Part shown: piece after piece, positions 50,134 through 59,001 of the stretch
Layout: every line of letters starts with the position of its first letter
Numbering within the stretch: position 1 is the stretch's first letter
NCBI GenBank assembly: GCA_900470095.1
Contig: UBZM01000041.1
Coordinates: forward strand, 1-64,000
Direction: 5' to 3'
DNA length: 64,000 nt
DNA from: Hyphomicrobiales bacterium
Lineage (GTDB): Bacteria; Pseudomonadota; Alphaproteobacteria; Rhizobiales; Beijerinckiaceae
The notes under the pieces: generated by a model
What the model was told of the DNA's origin: nothing
The model's database searches: none
The model's input: only the letters and a program-made list of their open reading frames with translations
Position numbers and translations under genes: made by a program

Positions 50134-50880
50134 ATGACCGCGACCGTTCTGACTCAAACCCCCTCTCCCGGCGTCCTGCAGATCACCATCAACCGGCCCG
50201 ACCGGCGCAACGCGCTCGACCGCGCCACCTATGCTGGATTGATCGCCGCCATCACCGCCGGCGAAGCCGATGAGAATGTCCGCGCGCTGGTCCTCACCGG
50301 CGCGGCTGGGTGCTTCACCAGCGGCAACGACATCAAGGATTTCGCGGCCGCGTCTGGCGACGGTGCCCGCATCGCGATCGATTTCCTGACGACGATCTCG
50401 ACAGCGAAGAAGCCGATCATCGCCGCGGTCGAGGGCTTTGCCGTCGGCATCGGCACCACGATGCTGTTGCATTGCGATCTCGCCTTCGCCGGACGCAGCG
50501 CCAGCTTCCGCCTGCCCTTCGTCACGCTCGGGCTCTGCCCGGAAGGCGGATCGAGCCATCTCCTGCCGGTGATTGCCGGCAGCAAGCGCGCCGCGGAACT
50601 GCTGATGCTGGGTGAGGCCTTCCCCCCGGAGACGGCAGCCGAAGCGGGCCTCGTCAATGCCGTGGTGGCGGAAGGCGAAGCGCTCTCGATCGCGCTCGAC
50701 AAGGCACGTGCACTCGCTGCCCTGCCGCCGCAATCGGTCGCCCTGACAAAGATGCTGCTGAAGCGCGGCAACGCTCCCGCCGTGGCCGAAACGATCGCCC
50801 TCGAAGCCAGGCATTTCGGCGAGCGCCTGGTCTCGGCCGAGGCACAGGCCGCCTTCGCCGCGTTCCTGATGAAACGCTGA
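50134..50880 (+). CDS. Enoyl-CoA hydratase/isomerase family protein
   Basis: Crotonase of 248 residues. [30 protein letters not shown] and [21 protein letters not shown] (oxyanion hole) are present; the active-site region reads [21 protein letters not shown], with the usual second-Glu position as Pro-Glu-Gly. GGCAGG eight bases before the ATG at 50134 supports this start; the ORF extends upstream through the regulatory region without a sensible leader. First of three plus-strand genes divergent from pimF. Confidence 0.9.
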   Translation: MTATVLTQTPSPGVLQITINRPDRRNALDRATYAGLIAAITAGEADENVRALVLTGAAGCFTSGNDIKDFAAASGDGARIAIDFLTTISTAKKPIIAAVEGFAVGIGTTMLLHCDLAFAGRSASFRLPFVTLGLCPEGGSSHLLPVIAGSKRAAELLMLGEAFPPETAAEAGLVNAVVAEGEALSIALDKARALAALPPQSVALTKMLLKRGNAPAVAETIALEARHFGERLVSAEAQAAFAAFLMKR

Positions 50881-50884
50881 GGCC

Positions 50885-51697
50885 ATGGCGGCACAGTTGT
50901 CGGATCTCCCCGAACGCGGCGAACGTGCCGGCCCGAAGGAGGACCGGCATTTCGTCACCGCCCTGGCGCGCGGGCTCGATGTTCTCGCTTGCTTCAAGCG
51001 CAACGAGGATGCGCTCGCCAACTCGGAAATCGCAGCACGCTGCGGACTTGCCCGCTCCACTGTTTCGCGGCTGACCTATACGCTGACCAAGCTCGGCTAT
51101 CTCCATCATGTCCCGCATAGCGGAGCATACCGGCTCGGCACCGCGCTGATCGCGCTCGGCGCGACCGCGCTTGCCGGGCTCGATGTCCGCCAGATCGCCC
51201 GGCCCGGCATGCAGGAACTCGCCGATTTCGCCAAGGCCTCGGTCGGCCTCGGCGTCCGCGACCGGCTGAGCATGCGCTATATCGAGTGCTGCCGGGGCGA
51301 GGTCGCGATCGCGCTCAACATCGATACCGGCTCGCGCATCTCGATGGCGCGTAGTGCCATGGGCAGGGCTTATCTCGCCGCCTGCGACGCAGCCGAGCGC
51401 CAGGCCATCATGGACGACTTCCGCTCCGTCGACGACACTGCCTGGCCAAGCCTGCGCGAGGGCATTGAACAGGCGCTCGAGGAGTATCGGCTGACAGGTT
51501 GCGTCCGCTCCTTCGGCGACTGGCAACCGACGGTGAGCGCGATCGCAGTGGCCTTCCACCCCGGCGGAGGTCTGCCGCCGATGACGATCAATTGCGGCGC
51601 GCCGACCGTCATCCTCGATCCCGGGTTTCTGCTCGAGGACGTCCGGCCGCGCCTGATCGCGCTGGCAGCCAGCCTTGAAGGAGTGATGGGTTCGTGA
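50885..51697 (+). CDS. IclR-family transcriptional regulator
   Basis: Regulator of 270 residues: N-terminal winged helix (LDVLACFKRNEDALANSEIAARCGLARSTVSRLTYTLTKLGYL in part) and a C-terminal GAF-like IclR effector domain (DVRQIARPGMQELADFAKASVGLGV, SMARSAMGRAYLA, GDWQPTVSAIAVAF). It sits four bases after the hydratase and overlaps the CoA-transferase gene by four, so it is likely to sense an acid or acyl-CoA intermediate of this pathway and act at the paired 17-bp boxes. Confidence 0.92.
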   Translation: MAAQLSDLPERGERAGPKEDRHFVTALARGLDVLACFKRNEDALANSEIAARCGLARSTVSRLTYTLTKLGYLHHVPHSGAYRLGTALIALGATALAGLDVRQIARPGMQELADFAKASVGLGVRDRLSMRYIECCRGEVAIALNIDTGSRISMARSAMGRAYLAACDAAERQAIMDDFRSVDDTAWPSLREGIEQALEEYRLTGCVRSFGDWQPTVSAIAVAFHPGGGLPPMTINCGAPTVILDPGFLLEDVRPRLIALAASLEGVMGS

Positions 51698-52896
51698 CCG
51701 CTTCCGACCTCCCCCTCGCCGGCATTCGCGTGCTCGATCTCTCGCGCATCCTCGCCGGCCCCTGGTGCGGGCAGGTCCTCGCCGATCTCGGCGCCGATGT
51801 CATCAAGGTCGAACATCCCCAGCGCGGCGACGATACGCGCGACTGGGGCATGCGGCTTGGAGAGCGCAACACCTGCTATTTCAACAGCGTCAACCGCAAC
51901 AAGCGTTCGATCGGCATCGATCTCGGCCAGCCCGAGGGCCTCGCCATCATCCTCGAGCTCGCGCGCAAGAGCGATGTGCTGATCCAGAATTTCAAGACCG
52001 GCGGCGCCGACAAGCTCGGCCTTGGCTATGCCGCGCTCAGCGCCGAGAACCCCGGCCTGATCTACTGCTCCATTGCCGGCTACGGCTCCGTTGGACCCGA
52101 GGCCGCACGCCCCGGCTACGATCTCGTGATCCAGGGCGAATCCGGCCTCATGGCCATGAACGGCAATGACGACCAGCCACCGCTGAAATTCGGTGTCGCG
52201 ATCGCCGATCTCTTCACCGGCCAATATGCGGCGCAGGCCGTGCTCGCGGCTCTCGTCCAGCGCGGACGTACCGGCAAGGGCAGGCATGTCGAGATGGCGC
52301 TGTTCGATTGCGGTCTCTCGGTCACCTCCTATTACGGGCTGGAGGCCCTGGCGCTCGGCGAGGATCCGCCGCGCTACGGAAACGCCCATCCCTCGATCGT
52401 GCCCTATGGCGTCTTCGATGCGGCAGACGGCGCCCTCGTCCTCACCGTCGGGAACAATGCTCAGTATGATCGCTTCTGCCGCACGGTAATCGACCGGATC
52501 GATCTCGCTGAGAACCCGCGCTACGCCACCAACCTCCAGCGCACCATCCACCGTTCCGAACTGCTCCCGCTCATCGAGGCGGAACTGCGAGCCCGCCCGC
52601 GCGCCGAACTGCTCGCGAAACTGGCGGCGAACGGCATCCCCTGCGGCGAGGTGCTCGGTCTCAACCGCGCCTTGCGTTCGGAACGGGCCGGCCAAGCCGG
52701 CATGCTGGTGGAGGATGGCGACAATGCCGGCGCACCCGCCGTGCTCGCTCCGCCCTATCGGCTCGACGGCGAACGGCTGCCGGTGCGCCATATGCCGCCA
52801 GCACTGGGCCATGACACCTGGGCAGTCCTTGAGGAAGAACTCGGCCTGCCGGCCGAGCGCCTGGACGCGTTGAAGGCGCTAAACGTGATCGGCTGA
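51694..52896 (+). CDS. CaiB/BaiF family (class III) CoA-transferase
   Basis: Class III CoA-transferase of 400 residues moving CoA between carboxylic acids. LPLAGIRVLDLSRILAGPWCGQVLADLGADVIKVEHP (in part) is the N-terminal signature, and catalytic Asp143 lies in RPGYDLVIQGESGLMAMNG. GTG start overlapping the iclR stop. The SUGCT-like branch of this family activates dicarboxylates such as glutarate with succinyl-CoA, a good fit with the neighbouring dicarboxylate beta-oxidation genes, but acid specificity is inferred. Confidence 0.92.
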   Translation: MTASDLPLAGIRVLDLSRILAGPWCGQVLADLGADVIKVEHPQRGDDTRDWGMRLGERNTCYFNSVNRNKRSIGIDLGQPEGLAIILELARKSDVLIQNFKTGGADKLGLGYAALSAENPGLIYCSIAGYGSVGPEAARPGYDLVIQGESGLMAMNGNDDQPPLKFGVAIADLFTGQYAAQAVLAALVQRGRTGKGRHVEMALFDCGLSVTSYYGLEALALGEDPPRYGNAHPSIVPYGVFDAADGALVLTVGNNAQYDRFCRTVIDRIDLAENPRYATNLQRTIHRSELLPLIEAELRARPRAELLAKLAANGIPCGEVLGLNRALRSERAGQAGMLVEDGDNAGAPAVLAPPYRLDGERLPVRHMPPALGHDTWAVLEEELGLPAERLDALKALNVIG

Positions 52897-52914
52897 GGCC
52901 GCCTCCCGCGGCAC

Positions 52915-54417
52915 CTACGCGGCAACGGCCCGCCTCGCCCGCAGCTTCTCCAGGGACCACATGAAGACGGGCCAAAGCAGTGCCGCGATCGTCATCGAAG
53001 ACAGCACCATCGAGACCGGGCGGCTGAAGAAGGGCAGGATGGAACCGTCCGACTTGATCAACGAGGTGACGAAGCTCTGCTCCACCATCGTGCCCATGAC
53101 GATGCCGAGCACCATGGCTGCGACGGGATAGCCGTTCTTCTCCATCACAAAACCGAGCAGGCCGAAGATCGCGACACACCAGACCGCGAACAGGTTGTTG
53201 CCCGCCGTGGAGAAGGCGCCGACCGCGCAGAAGATCATGATCACCGGCATCACCGCCGAGCGAGGAGCCCCGACGACCCGGCTCGCCAGCCTGATCATGA
53301 TGATACCGAACGGGATCATGATGATGTTGCCGAGTATGAAGATGATATAGAGCGCATACATGCTCGACGCCTGCTCGGTGAACAGCGTCGGGCCCGGATT
53401 GAGCCCCTTCATGTAAAGCACGCCGATGGCGATCGCGGTGATCGTATCGCCGGGAATGCCGAAGAGCAGCGCCGGAACCCAACCCGAAGCGAGCGAGGCG
53501 TTGTTGCTCGCACCGGCCTCGATCAGCCCCTCGGGATGGCCGGTCCCGAATTTCTCCGGGGTCTTTGAAAAGCGTTTCGACATGGCATAGCTGACCCAGG
53601 CAGCCATGTCGGCACCAGCACCGGGCAGAACGCCGATGATGATGCCGACGATGTTTCCGCGTGTCTGCTGCTTCGGATATTTCTTGGTCAGCTCGATCTG
53701 TCCCTTGAGGATGCTGCCGAGCCGGCGATGCTCCAGCTTCGGCGGCTCGCGCTCGGTCAGGGCGCGCATCACCTCGGCAAGCGCGAAGACGCCGACCAGC
53801 GCCGGTATCGGCTCGATGCCGCCAAGAAGGTCGGTCGAGCCGAAGGTGAAGCGCGGGACGCCGCCAGGATTGTCGATACCGATGCAGGTGATCAGCAGGC
53901 CAAGTAGCATCGCCGCGATCGCCTTGATCGGCGAGGAGCGGGCGACCAGCGTCGAGCACATCAACCCCAGCATGGCGAGCCAGAAATTCTCGTAGGTCGA
54001 GAAGGACAGCGCGAACTCGGCCAGCAACGGTGCGATCAGCATCAGCGACAGCGTGCCGGCAATGCCACCGAGCGCCGAGAACCACAGGCAGATGCCGAGC
54101 GCCGTCTCGGCTTGGCCCTTGCGGGTCATGGCATAGGCTTCGTCGGTGTAGGCCGCGGAAGCCGGCGTCCCGGGAATGCGCAGCAGGCAGCCCGGAATGT
54201 CGCCGGAGAAGATCGCCATCGCCGATGCGGTGATGATGGTGGCAATGGCAGCGATCGGCGAAAGATAGAAGGTGATCGGAACCAACAGCGCCGTCGCCAT
54301 CGTCGCCGAGAGCCCCGGCAATGCGCCCACGGTCAGGCCATAAAAGGCCGAAGCGACGATCGCGATCATCACATCGGTCTGGAAGACGAGTCCGAAGGCC
54401 TGGATGACGGTATTCAT
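52915..54417 (-). CDS. tctA: Tripartite tricarboxylate transporter large permease (TctA)
   Basis: Twelve-segment transport subunit of 500 residues. Signature blocks: FYGLTVGALPGLSATMATALLVPITFYLSP (in part), SGDIPGCLLRIPGTPASAAYTDEAYAMTRKGQAETALG and IIIGVLPGAGADMAAWVSYAMSKRFSK. Lies four bases after tctB, convergent with the CoA-transferase gene (18-base gap). Confidence 0.96.
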   Translation of the reverse strand: MNTVIQAFGLVFQTDVMIAIVASAFYGLTVGALPGLSATMATALLVPITFYLSPIAAIATIITASAMAIFSGDIPGCLLRIPGTPASAAYTDEAYAMTRKGQAETALGICLWFSALGGIAGTLSLMLIAPLLAEFALSFSTYENFWLAMLGLMCSTLVARSSPIKAIAAMLLGLLITCIGIDNPGGVPRFTFGSTDLLGGIEPIPALVGVFALAEVMRALTEREPPKLEHRRLGSILKGQIELTKKYPKQQTRGNIVGIIIGVLPGAGADMAAWVSYAMSKRFSKTPEKFGTGHPEGLIEAGASNNASLASGWVPALLFGIPGDTITAIAIGVLYMKGLNPGPTLFTEQASSMYALYIIFILGNIIMIPFGIIMIRLASRVVGAPRSAVMPVIMIFCAVGAFSTAGNNLFAVWCVAIFGLLGFVMEKNGYPVAAMVLGIVMGTMVEQSFVTSLIKSDGSILPFFSRPVSMVLSSMTIAALLWPVFMWSLEKLRARRAVAA

Positions 54418-54421
54418 CGGC

Positions 54422-54913
54422 TCACCACGGGAAAGGCAGAAGGCCGCCGGGCAAGGGCACGCGCAGCAGCTTCAGGAAAATCAAGTTGATGACGAAAGGC
54501 GCGATCAACGCCAATGGCACCGCGAGCTTCGGCCGCGCCCCGAAGGCGAGGCTCGCAATCACAACCATGATTCCCGCCGTCGGCAGGAAGCCCAATGCCT
54601 CGGAAGCAAGTGCATAGAAGGCGAGCAGGGCCGGCGGCAGCAATGCAAGCCAGTTCCACCAGGCCGGCAGGGGCTCGTGCAGGTCCGGCGCACTATGGCT
54701 CGCGACATCCGCCTCGGCCACCTCTTCGAAATGTCGCCCGATACCGAAGGCGATCAGCGTGCCGCAGAGGACGAGGGCAGCCCCGACGGCCATTGGAAAG
54801 GCGGAGGGGCCGACCTGCTGGCCAGGGACCGGCGGAAGTGTGGATCCATAGATGAAGGCAGTGGCGCCGAGCGCCACCATCACGCCCCCGGTTATCTTGT
54901 CGGATAGAAGCAT
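54422..54913 (-). CDS. tctB: Tripartite tricarboxylate transporter small permease (TctB)
   Basis: Four-segment membrane protein; DKITGGVMVALGATAFIYGSTLP, QQVGPSAFPMAVGAALVLCG and the final TAGIMVVIASLAFGARPKLAVPLALIAPFVINLIFLKLLRVPLPGG (in part) match TctB. The start is uncertain: ATG 54913 gives 163 residues beginning right at the first helix, while ATGs at 54982 and 54991 would add a polar leader without ribosome site. Confidence 0.88.
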   Translation of the reverse strand: MLLSDKITGGVMVALGATAFIYGSTLPPVPGQQVGPSAFPMAVGAALVLCGTLIAFGIGRHFEEVAEADVASHSAPDLHEPLPAWWNWLALLPPALLAFYALASEALGFLPTAGIMVVIASLAFGARPKLAVPLALIAPFVINLIFLKLLRVPLPGGLLPFPW

Positions 54914-55058
54914 CGCAAAACGTCCGCTGATCCGTGCCGGGGCGGCGCCATGAGCGCGAGCGACCGCATCTCCCGCACTCATTTCAGGCAAAGTCTGAAA
55001 GATCGAGAAGCGGCGGAAGGATGAAGCTGCCTCACCCTTCCGCCAACCGTTGGCCGCC

Positions 55059-56054
55059 TCAGGCCTTGGCCAGGCCCGCCGCCTTCATGGCGGACGCCAT
55101 GGCCTTGTCACCTTCGGCCATGAACGAAGCGAAGCCTGCCGGGTCGGCGAACTTCATGCCGAAGCCCCGGGCGTTCATGAAGTCCTTGTACTCCTTGGAG
55201 TCGAAGGCCTTCTTCAGCGCGGCGGCGAGCTTGCCCTGGATATCGGCCGGCAGCCCCTTGGGCGCGCCGATGCCACGCCAGGCGCCGACCGAGTAATTGA
55301 CGCCGAGTGTCTCGTTCAGCGTCGGAACGTCCTTGAACTGCGGATTGCGCTCGGTCGCCATGATGGCGAGCGACTTCGCCTTGCCGGCATCGATCATGGC
55401 CCGGGCTTCGGGCACCGAGCAGGTGACAATGTCGATGCCGCCGGCCGCGAGATCCTGCATGCCGGGTGCTGCGCCATTCGACGGCACCCAGGCGACATGA
55501 TCGGGCTTCAGCCCCATCGCCACCAGCCAGCCGACCAGCGCGAGGTGCCAGATGCCGCCCTGGCCTGTTCCCGAGGCCTTGAGCTTGCCGGGAGGCGCAG
55601 CCTTGATGGCTTCGGCAAGAGCCTTGATGTCCTTGTGCGGGCTCGAGGCGCTGACCTGCACGCCTGGCGGATCCTCGTTCATCAGCGCCAGCGCGGTATA
55701 GCTTGCCGGCGTGAGATCGGTGAGCCCCTGATGATGCATCATCGAGATCTCGACCGTCAGCATGCCGATATTGTAGCCGTCGGGAGCCGCCGTCGCGATC
55801 GCCGAATGGCCGACGACGCCCGAGCCGCCGGTGCGGTTGACGACGTTGCAGGGCTGGCCGAGATCCTTCTCCAGGAGCGAGGCAACGATGCGCGCCGTCG
55901 CGTCCGTGCCGCCACCTGCACCCCAGGGGCAGATCATCGTCAGAGGGCGACTTGGCCATTGCGCCTGTGCGATCGCCGGCTTGACGATCAGACCTGCCGC
56001 ACCCGCGGCTGCCGCACCCTTCAAAAGCTTACGTCTGCTGATGCTGTCGGTCAT
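55059..56054 (-). CDS. tctC: Tripartite tricarboxylate transporter binding protein (TctC/Bug family)
   Basis: Periplasmic receptor of 331 residues. Twin-arginine signal SISRRKLLKGAAAAGAAGL ending near AIAQA, then WPSRPLTMICPWGAGGGTDATARIVASLLEKDLGQP (in part), the Bug-family opening. GGAGGGAAC before the ATG at 56054 fixes the start over the GTG at 56060. First gene of tctCBA. Bug proteins bind many carboxylates including adipate and terephthalate; adjacency to pim-like genes suggests a medium-chain dicarboxylate. Confidence 0.94.
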   Translation of the reverse strand: MTDSISRRKLLKGAAAAGAAGLIVKPAIAQAQWPSRPLTMICPWGAGGGTDATARIVASLLEKDLGQPCNVVNRTGGSGVVGHSAIATAAPDGYNIGMLTVEISMMHHQGLTDLTPASYTALALMNEDPPGVQVSASSPHKDIKALAEAIKAAPPGKLKASGTGQGGIWHLALVGWLVAMGLKPDHVAWVPSNGAAPGMQDLAAGGIDIVTCSVPEARAMIDAGKAKSLAIMATERNPQFKDVPTLNETLGVNYSVGAWRGIGAPKGLPADIQGKLAAALKKAFDSKEYKDFMNARGFGMKFADPAGFASFMAEGDKAMASAMKAAGLAKA

Positions 56055-56183
56055 TCCCACGTTCCCTCCGCTTAATCGATTTAGTTTGCGGGATGCTTCT
56101 CCGCGGATGCGGGGCTCCCTTGTCAGTCCGACGCTATCTGAGCCGATTGTCGTAGCGGAAACAACTGCTCTTTGAAGGTGGGT

Positions 56184-57608
56184 TCACAGCCCGCATGCGA
56201 CGGGCAATGCGGCCTTTCCGACCTTCTCGACCACTGCCCCGGTGCTGATCTCCGGCCCGGACGTCGCGGTCTGAAGCGTGATGCCCGCCTTGCCCAGCAA
56301 CGCCTGCATGGCAGCCCCGGCGGCAACCGCATAGGCGCGCTGCGGCGCGACACCTGCAATCAGCACCTTGTCCGAGGGGTTGGCCGTTACCACCCCGGCA
56401 AGCCGACCCTGGCGGTCGAAGACCGGGCTGCCGGCCTGGCCGGGTTGCAACGGCGCGAACACGGCCTCGCCAACGCCGAGGCGCACGGATTGTCCGGGCA
56501 GGGCCATCGCGGTGCGCTGCCCGCCGGAATCGCCGAATGCCATCAGCACGACGCTCTCCTGCGCCCCCAGCGCCTCGCTCCGAAGACCTGGAGGAGTACC
56601 CGCTGCGGCGCCGTCGACCTCCAACACAGCAAGGCCGCTCGCATCGTCCTTGATGCGCAGCCGCGCCGGCCGACCGGAAACCTTCAGCGATTTGCAGGGG
56701 TCGATTGCCGCCGTCGCCGTCAGGACGAGCTTATCCGAGACAGCGAGGCCGACACCAAAGCGTTCCGTCGGCCTTGTCCCGACCACGACCGGAGATGCCG
56801 CACCTGGCGTCGCCGCGCTCGCGGCTGCAGGACCCGTCATCGCAGGCGCAGGCCCGGTCGGAAAGGGTTCGAAGCTGCTGGCAATGGCGATGACGAGCTT
56901 GTCGACGCTCGGAGCGAGAGCCTTGTCGTAGCCGATCGAGAAGCCGCGCAGGCCGCCCGGCCCTGCCGACAGGCGCCGGTAGAAGCGCCCCGTCGAGGTT
57001 TCGCCGGTGACCACGAAGAAATCGGGCCGCAGCAGCTTGTAGGTGATTTTCCGTCCGGGAACGGCTGTGCTTGTAGCCTTCTCGAACAGCGCCTCCAGCG
57101 TGTCGCCTGCCGGTGCGGTGCTCGTGTCGAGTGTCACCCTTCCGTCCTCGCTCTGCCAGCGGCCACCGCCGGTCGCAGTCGCCTCGCGGCGCGGCAGCAG
57201 CTTGGTCGGAATGCCGATGCGTATGCCGGTGCGTTCGTCGGTGATGACGCGGAAGCCCGCGGCCTCGCGGGCCGCCCCCGCCGCCTGCGCCAACGCCCGG
57301 CGCTCGACGGGCGTCAGGATGCCGTCCGGTGCGCCGCGTGAGCCGGCCTTCAGCGCGTTGATGCCACGAAAGGTCAGCGGCCCGTAGGAGCCGCTCACCG
57401 CGCCGTTGAAATGTCCCGCCCAGATCAGGTCGTTCTGGATCGCCTTGCGTTCGACCTCGGGCAAGGCGTCGAAGGCAGCCTGCGCCGCGGCAAGTTGCGG
57501 ATTCCCCGCAGGTTGCGGCTGGGCTTGCGCGAGCACCGGCGAGAACAGCAACCCGGCAGCGACGAGCAGCCCCCTTGTCCCAAGCGAAGACCTCAACCCC
57601 GTCGCCAT
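56184..57608 (-). CDS. Secreted trypsin-like protein with degenerate catalytic triad and peptidoglycan-binding-like domain
   Basis: Protein of 474 residues with a signal peptide ending near residue 29 (LAQAQ). Residues about 44-90 (FDALPEVERKAIQNDLIWAGHFNGAVSGSYGPLTFRGIN in part) resemble a peptidoglycan-binding-1 repeat. After a middle domain and a Pro/Ala linker at 250-275, residues 280-440 look like an HtrA/trypsin fold, but the motif positions are LTATAAID (His lost) at 296-303, ASGLAVLEV (Asp lost) at 323-331 and PGQAGSPVF (Ser of GNSGGP lost) at 389-397. So it is probably a non-proteolytic binding protein. GGGGAG before ATG 57608 sets the start. Confidence 0.8.
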   Translation of the reverse strand: MATGLRSSLGTRGLLVAAGLLFSPVLAQAQPQPAGNPQLAAAQAAFDALPEVERKAIQNDLIWAGHFNGAVSGSYGPLTFRGINALKAGSRGAPDGILTPVERRALAQAAGAAREAAGFRVITDERTGIRIGIPTKLLPRREATATGGGRWQSEDGRVTLDTSTAPAGDTLEALFEKATSTAVPGRKITYKLLRPDFFVVTGETSTGRFYRRLSAGPGGLRGFSIGYDKALAPSVDKLVIAIASSFEPFPTGPAPAMTGPAAASAATPGAASPVVVGTRPTERFGVGLAVSDKLVLTATAAIDPCKSLKVSGRPARLRIKDDASGLAVLEVDGAAAGTPPGLRSEALGAQESVVLMAFGDSGGQRTAMALPGQSVRLGVGEAVFAPLQPGQAGSPVFDRQGRLAGVVTANPSDKVLIAGVAPQRAYAVAAGAAMQALLGKAGITLQTATSGPEISTGAVVEKVGKAALPVACGL

Positions 57609-57672
57609 CACGCGCTCCCCTGCAATCGGCAGCATTGAAGCGTCATTGCCGGCGCATCCGCAACTGGTCTCG

Positions 57673-58704
57673 TCAGGAGAGCATCTCGCGGACCAACGGC
57701 ACGACCCGGCGCCCATAGAGCTCGATGCAGCGCATGAGCCTGTCATGGCCAAGAGGCCCGGCGCTGTATTTCATCTGGAAGCGCGCCGCATCGAGCGCCC
57801 GGACCGTCGCGGCGATCTTGCGCGCAACCGTCTCCGGCGACCCGACATAGAGCGAGCCGAAGTCGATTTCCTGATCGAACTCGGCGCGGTTCATCGGCGG
57901 CCAGCCACGCTCGCCGCCGATCCGGTCGCGCATCCGCTTATAGTCCGTGAAGAACTCCTCGCGCGCCCGCTCGTCCGTCTCCGCCACATAGCCCGGCGAG
58001 TGCACCCCGACCGGCGGCACCGGCTTCCCCAGTTGCGCGAAGGCGCGGTGATAGAGATCGACATAGGGCCGGAAGCGCGTCGGATCGCCGCCAATGATCG
58101 CGAGCATCAGCGGCAGGCCGTAGCGGGCGGCGCGAACGACGGATTCGGGGCTCCCACCAACCCCGATCCAGGTCTTCAGCACCCCGGTTTCCAGCGTGGG
58201 AAATACGCGCTGGCTCTTGAGCGGCGGCCGCGTCGTGCCGGACCAGGTCACCGCCTCCTGACTGATCAGTGCCGCAAAGATTTCGAGCTTCTCCTCGAAC
58301 AGGGTTTCGTAATCGCGCAGCTCGTAACCGAACAGCGGGAAGGACTCGGTGAAGGAGCCACGGCCAAGAATGACCTCCGCTCGTCCGCCGGATGCCGCGT
58401 TGAGCGTCGAGAAGCGCTGAAACACCCGGATCGGGTCGTCCGAGCTCAGCACCGTGACGGCCGAGCCGAGGTGGATCCGCTCTGTCCGCCCGGCAATCGC
58501 CGCAAGCACGACCTCAGGTGAGGAAATGGCGAAATCAGCGCGATGATGCTCGCCGACACCGAAGAAATCGATTCCGACCTGATCGGCCAGAACGGCCTCG
58601 TCGATCAGGTTGCGAATGACCTCCGCATGCGGCAGCGGCTGTCCGTCCGCCCCGGCGGTGACATCGCCAAACGTGTCCAGTCCCAGTTCGAGAGGCTGTG
58701 TCAT
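57673..58704 (-). CDS. LLM-class (luciferase-like) flavin-dependent oxidoreductase
   Basis: TIM-barrel FMN or F420-type monooxygenase of 343 residues (345 from the alternative ATG at 58710). GIDFFGVGEHHRADFAISSPEVVLAAIAGRTERIHLGSAVTVLSSDDPIRVFQRFSTLNAASGGRAEVILGRG (in part) is the bacterial-luciferase family block. Substrate unknown. Monocistronic; upstream it faces a 291-base gap before the macroglobulin gene. Confidence 0.92.
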   Translation of the reverse strand: MTQPLELGLDTFGDVTAGADGQPLPHAEVIRNLIDEAVLADQVGIDFFGVGEHHRADFAISSPEVVLAAIAGRTERIHLGSAVTVLSSDDPIRVFQRFSTLNAASGGRAEVILGRGSFTESFPLFGYELRDYETLFEEKLEIFAALISQEAVTWSGTTRPPLKSQRVFPTLETGVLKTWIGVGGSPESVVRAARYGLPLMLAIIGGDPTRFRPYVDLYHRAFAQLGKPVPPVGVHSPGYVAETDERAREEFFTDYKRMRDRIGGERGWPPMNRAEFDQEIDFGSLYVGSPETVARKIAATVRALDAARFQMKYSAGPLGHDRLMRCIELYGRRVVPLVREMLS

Positions 58705-58817
58705 GCACATGTCCGTTCAGGCTTGCTACTGTCCAGGGAGATCGTGCCGAGGTCAGCCTCGGCACGACGCATCCGCAGCAATTGAGGCGCAGGAGACGTG
58801 CTTTCAAGGAGGCCGTC

Positions 58818-58970
58818 ATGCGCACCGGTTCAGAGCCTCAGGCGGCAGATGCGCGGCCGGCTCCGCCGTTGCTGCAAGACGGTACCGCCAGCTTTCACGT
58901 TGCACTGCCGAGCACGGATGCTAGCCTTTGGTCATACCGTGCCGTCCTCACAGTGGCGCGGCATCGATGA
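58818..58970 (+). CDS. Possible small ORF with strong ribosome site
   Basis: A 50-codon frame beginning at ATG 58818, preceded by AAGGAGG (58806-58812) at ideal spacing, in the 291-base gap upstream of the macroglobulin gene. The predicted peptide MRTGSEPQAADARPAPPLL... has no membrane segment or motif I recognise, and third-position GC is clearly below that of the neighbouring genes, which argues against a long-standing coding role. It could be a leader peptide or chance. Confidence 0.3.
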   Translation: MRTGSEPQAADARPAPPLLQDGTASFHVALPSTDASLWSYRAVLTVARHR

Positions 58971-59001
58971 CGACAGGCCGGACCGGCCGAAGGGACTGAT
59001 C

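Noticed and set aside
56060-56183. Additional small gene between tctC and the protease-like gene
   Set aside because: Short frames here lack ribosome sites and conserved composition; the gap most likely holds only the tctC promoter.
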